A program made the translations under genes and the position numbers. A stretch of DNA of 7,034 nucleotides from Treponema sp. (GTDB lineage: Bacteria > Spirochaetota > Spirochaetia > Treponematales > Treponemataceae). The stretch covers positions 1 to 7,034 of the forward strand of contig JAEDDW010000086.1 of the NCBI GenBank assembly GCA_016293645.1. The letters run 5' to 3'. Positions 1-5,500 of the stretch are shown piece by piece (the first letter of the stretch is position 1; each line of letters begins with the position of its first letter). The notes under the pieces were generated by a model. That model did not search any database and was not told where the DNA came from. It saw only the letters and a list, made by a program, of their open reading frames with translations.

Positions 1-5
1 TATAT

Positions 6-45
6 GCAGGGTTGCTGAGTATGTCGAAGTACCCTGCTTTTTTTT
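6..45 (+). terminator. Rho-independent terminator of an off-window plus-strand gene
   Basis: A 7 bp perfect stem, GCAGGGT (6-12) with ACCCTGC (31-37), is followed directly by eight T residues (38-45). The T-tract is on the plus strand only, so the terminator serves a plus-strand gene that ends left of the window and is convergent with argR. The loop (13-30) carries CTGAG and GTCGAAG, which belong to a repeat element found again downstream of pgi, so a mobile repeat seems to supply the terminator stem. Confidence 0.75.
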
Positions 46-79
46 GACTCTTCGGTAGACCCTTCGACTACGCTCAGGG
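6..79. repeat. Inverted-repeat intergenic element, copy 1
   Basis: The left arm CTGAGTATGTCGAAG (15-29) is nearly the reverse complement of the right arm CTTCGACTACGCTCAG (62-77); they differ by one gap and a few bases in the middle. The right arm is bounded by CCCT (60-63) and AGGG (76-79). The CTTCGAC...GCTCAG motif is a dispersed intergenic repeat motif that occurs in many bacterial genomes (established knowledge, from memory). A second copy with the same order and spacing lies at 2352-2461. The left arm sits in the loop of the terminator hairpin. Confidence 0.7.
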
Positions 80-157
80 AGCCTAGACTACTCAGGGAGC
101 CTAGACTACTCAGGGAGCCTAGACTACTTAGGGAGCCTAGACTACTTAGGGAGCCTT
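66..157. repeat. Tandem array of five 18-20 bp units
   Basis: Five head-to-tail units run GACTACGCTCAGGGAGCCTA (66-85, 20 bp), then GACTACTCAGGGAGCCTA (86-103 and 104-121), then GACTACTTAGGGAGCCTA (122-139) and the same ending in TT (140-157). The first unit overlaps the right arm of the inverted-repeat element. The others look like amplified copies that lost GC, and the last two share a C-to-T change. The array stops 3 bp before the argR stop codon, so it forms the 3' untranslated part of any argR transcript. No hairpin with a T-tract is seen in the argR direction, so an argR terminator cannot be identified here. Confidence 0.9.
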
Positions 158-160
158 TAA

Positions 161-631
161 TTAGACTTCAAGCTCAGGAATTTTTTCCTTGAGTCTTGAA
201 AGGAATTCCCTGCCTGTGACACCTTCGCGAAGACAGACAAAAATGCAGTTCTCACCGGCGATGGTTCCAAGTATTTCCTCGATGTTCATTGAATCAAGGG
301 CATTGGTGACGCTGTGTGCATAACCACCAAGAGTCTTTATGACGCAGATGTTTCCGCTGAAATCAATGCTGATGTAACCGCGAAGAAAATCCTGGGCATA
401 GATCTGGTCATTCTCGGAAAAACTTTCCTCTTCAGGAATCGTGTAGACATAGCCGTTGTTTCCGTCGCTGACCTTGCCAACTTTCATGAGCTTAAGATCA
501 CGGCTCAAAGTTGCCTGAGTGACCTCAAAACCGTCAGCAAGCAGCAGGTTCAGCAGTTCGTCCTGGCTTTTTATCTTGTTTCCTTTTATGAGTTTCTTTA
601 TCGTCTTTAGTCGTAAGTGTCTGTCTTTCAT
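161..631 (-). CDS. argR: Arginine repressor family transcriptional regulator (ArgR/AhrC)
   Basis: The product is a 156-residue cytoplasmic regulator, the usual length for ArgR. Family members form hexamers that bind ARG boxes with L-arginine as co-repressor, repress arginine synthesis, and in some species activate arginine catabolism. Residues 1-65 form the winged-helix domain. The start MKDRHLRLKTIKKLI matches the family N-terminus, and QATLSRDL (39-46) is the recognition helix with the DNA-contacting Ser43-Arg44. Residues about 80-156 are the oligomerisation and arginine-binding domain, with GGYAHSVTNALD (102-113) and GTIAGEN (122-128). The usual GT-I-x-GDDT motif has Asp-Asp where this protein has Glu127-Asn128, so ligand binding may differ. 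The start at 629-631 was chosen over longer in-frame reading because family homology begins exactly there and the upstream DNA is promoter-like. No Shine-Dalgarno is seen. The gene is divergent from pgi, with no arg biosynthetic genes beside it. Confidence 0.93.
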   Translation of the reverse strand: MKDRHLRLKTIKKLIKGNKIKSQDELLNLLLADGFEVTQATLSRDLKLMKVGKVSDGNNGYVYTIPEEESFSENDQIYAQDFLRGYISIDFSGNICVIKTLGGYAHSVTNALDSMNIEEILGTIAGENCIFVCLREGVTGREFLSRLKEKIPELEV

Positions 632-641
632 ATATGCAGTA

Positions 642-670
642 AATATACATAATTTTGCATAATTATGCAA
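642..670 (-). promoter_or_regulatory. Predicted argR promoter
   Basis: On the minus strand, TTGCAT (665-670) is a good -35 and TATATT (642-647) a good -10, separated by exactly 17 bases. Transcription would start near 635, about 4 bases before the ATG at 631. That would leave a leaderless or nearly leaderless mRNA, which agrees with the absence of a Shine-Dalgarno. The -35 and most of the spacer lie inside the palindrome at 652-673, so a protein bound there would block this promoter. Confidence 0.55.
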
Positions 671-673
671 AAT
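652..673. promoter_or_regulatory. Perfect 22 bp palindrome, probable ARG box (ArgR operator)
   Basis: Every base pairs with its mirror position across the centre at 662/663. The core TGCAT-AATT-ATGCA has the same layout as the classical ARG box, TGAAT-four A/T-ATTCA, with C in place of A at one position in each half. Its place over the argR -35 and spacer fits autorepression, which is common for argR. A weaker possible second site (TGCAG at 635-639, ATACA at 645-649) has a 5-base instead of a 4-base spacer and is not called. Assignment to ArgR is inferred from geometry and position. Confidence 0.6.
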
Positions 674-706
674 GTTTCGCGTTTTGTTGTAATGTTTTCT
701 ATTATT

Positions 707-715
707 TGCTATATT
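707..715 (+). promoter_or_regulatory. Predicted pgi promoter (extended -10)
   Basis: TGCTATATT reads as an extended -10 (TG, one base, TATATT at 710-715). No strong -35 is spaced well: GTTGTA (687-692) is at 17 bases but weak, and TTGTTG (684-689) is at 20. The start would be near 722, giving a leader of about 37 bases that includes the Shine-Dalgarno. The ARG-box-like palindrome ends about 50 bases upstream of this start, so ArgR could also influence pgi. This call is tentative. Confidence 0.4.
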
Positions 716-746
716 TTGCAATTGAAAAATAGAAAATTTGCTATTT

Positions 747-752
747 AAGGAG
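747..752 (+). promoter_or_regulatory. Ribosome binding site that fixes the pgi start
   Basis: AAGGAG lies 6 bases before ATG 759-761. This spacing rules out the in-frame TTG at 738, which lies upstream of the site. A small inverted repeat, AAATAG (727-732) with CTATTT (741-746), lies immediately before it and could form a weak AT-rich hairpin next to the ribosome site. Confidence 0.85.
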
Positions 753-758
753 TATTTT

Positions 759-2345
759 ATGGCAATTTCATGGAATAACCTGGACACACTTGAATCATTC
801 AAGAAACTCCAGTCTCTTAAAAACTCAGTTTCAGTTGCAAAGGAACTTTCTGGTTCTGACGGCGCAAAACGCGTTGCAGAATATTCAATTCCAATGGCTG
901 GCGGACTTACATACAATTATGCAGCAAAGCAGGTGAACGCACAGGTTCTTTCAGTACTTGAGGAACTTGCAAAGGAATCACAGCTCCTTGAAAAATTCGA
1001 AGCACTCTACAACGGAGACGTAATCAACACTGGAGAAAAGCGCATGGTACTCCACCAGCTTCTCCGCGGACAGCTTGGCAAGGATGTTATGGCTGACGGC
1101 GTAAACAAGCGCGAATTCTACATCAACGAACAGAAGAAAATGGCTGATTTCGCAAACAAGGTTCACAACGGTGAAATCGTAAACGAAAAAGGCGAAAAGT
1201 TCACGACAGTTTGCCAGATCGGTATCGGTGGTTCTGACCTGGGTCCACGCGCAATCTACCTTGCACTGGAAAACTGGGCAAAGGCAAACAACACATTCAA
1301 GATGGATGCAAAGTTCATCTCAAATGTTGACCCGGACGATGCAGCAGCAGTCTGCTCTTCAATCGATATTTCAAAGACAATCTTCATCCTTGTTTCAAAA
1401 TCTGGAACAACTCTTGAAACACTTACAAACGAATCATTCGTAAAGGACTTCATCGTAAAGGCTGGATGCAACCCATCAAAGCACATGATTGCAGTTACTT
1501 CAGAAACATCACCACTTGCAAAGAGCCCGGACTACCTTGCAGCATTCTTCATGGATGATTACATCGGCGGACGCTACTCTTCTTCTTCTGGTGTAGGTGG
1601 AGCAATCCTTTCACTCGCATTCGGACCAAAGGTTTTCGCAGACTTCCTTGACGGTGCAGCAGCAGAAGATGCAACAGCAAAGAATGCTGACATCAGAAAG
1701 AATCCTGCCCTTCTCGACGCACTCATCGGTGTATACGAAAGAAATGTTCAGGGATACCCTTCAACAGCAGTCCTTCCATACTCACAGGCTCTCTCAAGAT
1801 TCCCAGCACACCTTCAGCAGCTTGATATGGAATCAAACGGAAAATCTGTAAACCGCTTTGGTGAAAAGATCAGCTATGTTACAGGCCCTGTAATTTTTGG
1901 TGAACCGGGAACAAACGGACAGCACTCATTCTACCAGCTGCTCCACCAGGGAACAGACATCGTTCCACTCCAGTTCATCGCATTCAGCGAGAACCAGACA
2001 GGAAAGGATGTTGTAATCGAAGATTCAACAAGCCAGAAAAAGCTCTGCGCTAATGTTACAGCACAGATCATCGCTTTTGCCTGCGGAAAGGACAATGAAA
2101 ATCCAAACAAGTTCTTTGCCGGTGAACGCCCATCAAGCCTTATCTACGGAAAGCAGGTCAACCCAACATCTATCGGTGCCCTCCTTGCACACTTCGAGAA
2201 CAAGGTAATGTTCCAGGGCTTCATCTGGAACATCAACAGCTTCGACCAGGAAGGTGTACAGCTTGGTAAGGTACTTGCAAAGACAGTACTTGGCGGAAAA
2301 ATGGACGGAGCACTTAAGGCTTACGCAGACCTGCTTATAAAGTAA
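759..2345 (+). CDS. pgi: Glucose-6-phosphate isomerase
   Basis: The 528-residue cytosolic enzyme interconverts glucose 6-phosphate and fructose 6-phosphate in glycolysis and gluconeogenesis. It has the two-SIS-domain fold of the phosphoglucose isomerase family. GGSDLGPR is at 157-164. The phosphate-binding SKSGTTLET is at 213-221. Family signature 1, DDYIGGRYSSSSG (266-278), contains Arg272. The catalytic-base region DMESNGK is at 356-362 with Glu358. GEPGTNGQHSFYQLLHQGT (381-399) contains His396. Signature 2, NINSFDQEGVQLGK (491-504), contains the catalytic Lys504. In signature 2 the usual Glu after GV is Gln501, a small departure. All residues expected for catalysis are present, so the enzyme should be active. 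The length lies between the short Bacillus type and the E. coli type. Codon choice looks more biased toward C-ending codons such as AAC and TTC than in the large downstream gene, as expected for a highly expressed glycolytic gene. It appears to be transcribed alone. Confidence 0.98.
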   Translation: MAISWNNLDTLESFKKLQSLKNSVSVAKELSGSDGAKRVAEYSIPMAGGLTYNYAAKQVNAQVLSVLEELAKESQLLEKFEALYNGDVINTGEKRMVLHQLLRGQLGKDVMADGVNKREFYINEQKKMADFANKVHNGEIVNEKGEKFTTVCQIGIGGSDLGPRAIYLALENWAKANNTFKMDAKFISNVDPDDAAAVCSSIDISKTIFILVSKSGTTLETLTNESFVKDFIVKAGCNPSKHMIAVTSETSPLAKSPDYLAAFFMDDYIGGRYSSSSGVGGAILSLAFGPKVFADFLDGAAAEDATAKNADIRKNPALLDALIGVYERNVQGYPSTAVLPYSQALSRFPAHLQQLDMESNGKSVNRFGEKISYVTGPVIFGEPGTNGQHSFYQLLHQGTDIVPLQFIAFSENQTGKDVVIEDSTSQKKLCANVTAQIIAFACGKDNENPNKFFAGERPSSLIYGKQVNPTSIGALLAHFENKVMFQGFIWNINSFDQEGVQLGKVLAKTVLGGKMDGALKAYADLLIK

Positions 2346-2351
2346 GCAACA

Positions 2352-2461
2352 GCTTCGACCTTGCAGGATTGCTGAGCAACGTCGAAGCATCCTGCGACCA
2401 TTTTGTAATCTGACGGCCCCTTCGACTTACGCGGCTTGAAGCTGCGCTGCCATTTCAGGGA
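2352..2461. repeat. Inverted-repeat intergenic element, copy 2
   Basis: The element repeats the order seen at 6-79. The stem GCAGGAT (2363-2369) with ATCCTGC (2389-2395) encloses CTGAGCAACGTCGAAG (2372-2387). CCCTTCGACTTACGC follows at 2418-2432, exactly 23 bases after the stem ends, as in copy 1. The right arm is then interrupted, and CAGGGA resumes at 2456-2461. An alternative 8 bp stem, GCTTCGAC (2352-2359) with GTCGAAGC (2381-2388), interleaves with the first stem. The two are best read as alternatives, because no linker remains for both to form together. Only four T residues follow, so this copy is a poor terminator. Confidence 0.65.
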
Positions 2462-2466
2462 TCCTT

Positions 2467-2493
2467 GGCGACAAACAATATATTGTCTGCGCC
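2467..2493. other. Small hairpin with AT-rich palindrome
   Basis: GGCG (2467-2470) can pair with CGCC (2490-2493), and between them lies the perfect 12 bp palindrome ACAATATATTGT (2475-2486). No function is recognised. It may be part of the repeat insertion between pgi and its terminator. Confidence 0.35.
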
Positions 2494-2507
2494 TCACAAA
2501 TGACATT

Positions 2508-2550
2508 AAAAACCTTCTGATGGCTTTGGCTGTCATAAGGTTTTTTGTTT
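2508..2550 (+). terminator. Rho-independent terminator of pgi
   Basis: AAAAACCTT (2508-2516) pairs with AAGGTTTTT (2537-2545), with an inner stem TGATGGC (2518-2524) to GCTGTCA (2529-2535) and loop TTTG. There is one mismatch between the two stems and two G-T pairs. A T-rich tail runs to 2550. The flanking A and T tracts make weak activity on the other strand possible. It begins 162 bases after the pgi stop, and the repeat element fills the gap. Confidence 0.8.
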
Positions 2551-2567
2551 TCTACAAATTGATTTTT

Positions 2568-2576
2568 TGATATACT
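2568..2576 (+). promoter_or_regulatory. Predicted promoter of the large activase gene (extended -10)
   Basis: TGATATACT is a near-ideal extended -10 (TG, one base, TATACT at 2571-2576). No good -35 is spaced at 17 bases; TTGTTT (2545-2550) is at 20. Only 8 bases separate the -10 from ATG 2585, which puts the predicted transcription start at about 2583-2585. No Shine-Dalgarno is present in those bases, so translation would be leaderless. Confidence 0.6.
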
Positions 2577-2584
2577 GAAATCCT

Positions 2585-5500
2585 ATGACAAACACACTTC
2601 GCCTTGGAATCGATATTGGGTCAACAACAGTAAAGGTTGTTGTATATGACAGGACAAACGACAGGATTCTTTTTCAGAAATACCAGCGCCATCATGCAGA
2701 ACAAAGAAAAACTGCAGGAAAACTTCTTGAAGAAGTAATGAATCTTTATCCACAGGAAGAATTCAGGATCGGAGTCTGTGGTTCAGGCGGAAAAATTGTC
2801 GCAGACCTTATCGGGGCACATTACATTCAGGAAGTCGTGGCAAATTCATCTGCCATACGCGCCAAATATCCTCATGCAAGAACAGCTATTGAACTTGGCG
2901 GCCAGGATGCAAAAATCATATTCTTTTACTATGATGAAAAACAGCAGCAGCTTATGACAAGCGACATGAGGATGAACGGTTCCTGTGCAGGTGGTACAGG
3001 TGCCTTCATTGATGAAATCGCATCCCTGCTCAAAGTACCAGTAGAAGAATTTGAAGGACTTGCAGCAAGGGGAAAAACCGTCCATTCAATTTCAGGACGA
3101 TGCGGTGTATTTGCAAAGACAGACATCCAGGGACTTTTGAACCAAAGCGTAAGTAGAGAAGACATTGCTCTTTCCTCTTTCCATGCCATTGTAAAACAAA
3201 CCATCGGAGGACTTGCCCAGGGGCTTGAATTGAAGGCTCCTGTAATTTTTGAAGGTGGTCCGCTTAATTTCAATCCGACCCTCATAAAGGCTTTTTGTGA
3301 AAGGCTGAATCTTAAGCCGGAAGAAGCAATCTTTCCGGAACATCTGGATACAATCGTTGCACTTGGATCTGCCATAGCAGTTGATGAACTGTTCCCGTCT
3401 GAAGACGGCAGCAAAGATACAGTAATCCTTTCGGAAGCAATCGCAAAACTTGAATCCTTCAGTTCCGTTTCTGAACTCCGGGAAAAACCAGATGAAAAAT
3501 CAAAGCCATACTTTGACAGTGAAGATGAATGTCTTGACTGGCGAGAATCCCATAAGACATCAGAAATCAAGGAGCTTGATCTGAAGGAAGGGGATGTACT
3601 GGACATCTACATCGGTATTGATGCAGGTTCAACAACCAGCAAACTTGTTTTCCTTGACAGGAATGAAGAAGTAATAGACAGATTCTATGCAAACAATGAA
3701 GGTGATCCTATACGCATCGTCAAGGAAGGTTTACGCCACCTCTACAAAAAATACAAGAAACTTGGAGTGACCCTCAATGTCCTTGGACTTGGAACGACCG
3801 GATACGGAGAACTTCTTCTTGGAACGGCATTCGGTGCTGACTACCACACAGTGGAAACAGTGTCCCATGCCACAGCTGCAAGAAAATACATGAAGGATGT
3901 CAGTTTCATTCTTGATATCGGCGGTCAGGACATGAAAGGCATCTGGATAAATGATGATATAGTCACGAACATTACATTGAACGAAGCCTGTTCTTCCGGC
4001 TGCGGATCATTTCTGCAAAACTTTGCGACATCGCTGAACATACCTCTTGAAAAAATTGCCGATGCAGCCTTTGCCAGCCGGCATCCAGCAAACCTTGGAA
4101 GCCGATGTACGGTATTCATGAACAGTACCATAATCACCGAACAGAAGAACGGTCGCAACGCTGAGGACATCATGGCTGGTCTTTGCCGCTCAATCATCGA
4201 AAATGTCTTCACGAAGGTTGTCAGAATCTCCGACACTTCAAGCCTTGGAAAAAACATCATGGTCCAGGGAGGAACCTTCAAGAACGATGCCGTTCTCCGT
4301 GCTCTTGAACAGTACCTTAATGTAAACGTAAACCGTGCACCATTCCCTGGAGAAATGGGAGCCATCGGTGTTGCTCTCCTTACAAAAAACCATGCTCCAA
4401 GCAGGACAAAATTCATCGGATTTGAAAATCTCAGCGGATTCACATATGAACAGGAAGACAATAAAATCTGTCCTTTCTGTGCAAACCATTGCAACCGTAC
4501 AGTAGTAAAATTTCCTAACAACACTGCATATATTACAGGCAACAGATGTCCACGCGGGGAATCCCTCGAAGACAAAGCTCCGGAAATCAAAAACGTACCT
4601 GATCTTTTCCTTATGCGGGAAGCACTTCTCATAAAGAAGTACAAATATTCCGAAGTAAGCAAAAAGAAGAATCTTACAGTCGGTCTTCCACGATGTCTTG
4701 AATTCTGGGACAGCATGCCCTTCTGGACAACTTTCTGGCGTGCTCTTGGATACGAGGTAGTTGTTTCAGATCCGAGTACAAGACCAATGTTTGAAGAGGG
4801 ACTTCCTTTTGTTGCCTCAGACACAGTCTGCTTTCCGGCAAAACTTGTTCACGGGCACATCCAGAATCTTGCCAATAAAAAAGTAGACATCATATTCATG
4901 CCTATGATCATGAACATGCCTCCGAAAGATACTGAAAAGAAAAGCAGCTATGTCTGTGCTGTTGTAAAGGGATATCCGCTTGTAATCTACAATCAGGAAA
5001 ACCCAGCCGCAAGATGGAACCTCCGCTACGAAAATCCTATGTTCCACTGGTATTCAGAGAAGGACAGATTCATCCAGCTTTCAGAATACATGGAAAATAA
5101 ATTCAGCATTCCAAAATCAGAATCAAAGAAAGCTTTTGATCAGGGAATGGAAGCCATGAAGGAATTCCGAAGCACCCTCATAAAAACAGGTGATTCTATT
5201 CGCGCAAAGGCCAAGGCTGAAGGAAAATTCGCAGTGGTGCTTGCAGGTCGTCCATATCACACCGACCCACTCGTAAGCCATGATCTTTCCCGAGTGTTCA
5301 CAAAGGAAGGTATTCCGGTCCTTACAGTTGATTCTCTTTCAGGACTTGAAGACGTCGACCTCAGATATACACGGGCGGAAGTCACAAACAATTTCCACAC
5401 AAGAATGCTTGCCGGGGCATATCTATCGGCAGCTTCACCAGAACTGGAATATGCACAGATTGTAAGCTTCGGTTGCGGACACGATGCCATTTTATCCGAT

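Noticed and set aside
66..157. CRISPR array
   Set aside because: The units are 18-20 bp and directly adjacent, with no unique spacers, and no cas gene is present.
314..610. Plus-strand open frame of 98 codons
   Set aside because: It lies wholly within argR on the other strand, has no recognisable domain, and has no ribosome site that I can see.
738..758. TTG start of pgi seven codons upstream
   Set aside because: The Shine-Dalgarno AAGGAG (747-752) lies downstream of this TTG and is ideally spaced for ATG 759.
632..916. A 95-residue N-terminal extension of ArgR that stays open on the minus strand
   Set aside because: It has no ArgR homology, would cover the promoter region and the start of pgi, and the family N-terminus begins exactly at the ATG at 629-631.
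2352..2395. H-type pseudoknot from the interleaved stems 2352-2359/2381-2388 and 2363-2369/2389-2395
   Set aside because: No bases remain between 2388 and 2389 to cross the 8 bp stem, so the two stems are better explained as alternatives arising from the repeat sequence.
2346..2584. Small gene or riboswitch between pgi and the large gene
   Set aside because: The region is explained by the repeat, a hairpin, the terminator and a promoter. No open frame with a ribosome site and no known riboswitch core is seen.
2929..3606. Minus-strand open frame of 225 codons inside the large gene
   Set aside because: Its serine-rich translation is typical of an antisense reading of the real gene, and no domain or promoter supports it.
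3925..4824. Minus-strand open frame of about 300 codons inside the large gene
   Set aside because: It is a shadow of the strongly conserved activase and knuckle codons on the plus strand. Its translation is basic, low in recognisable motifs, and matches no family I know.
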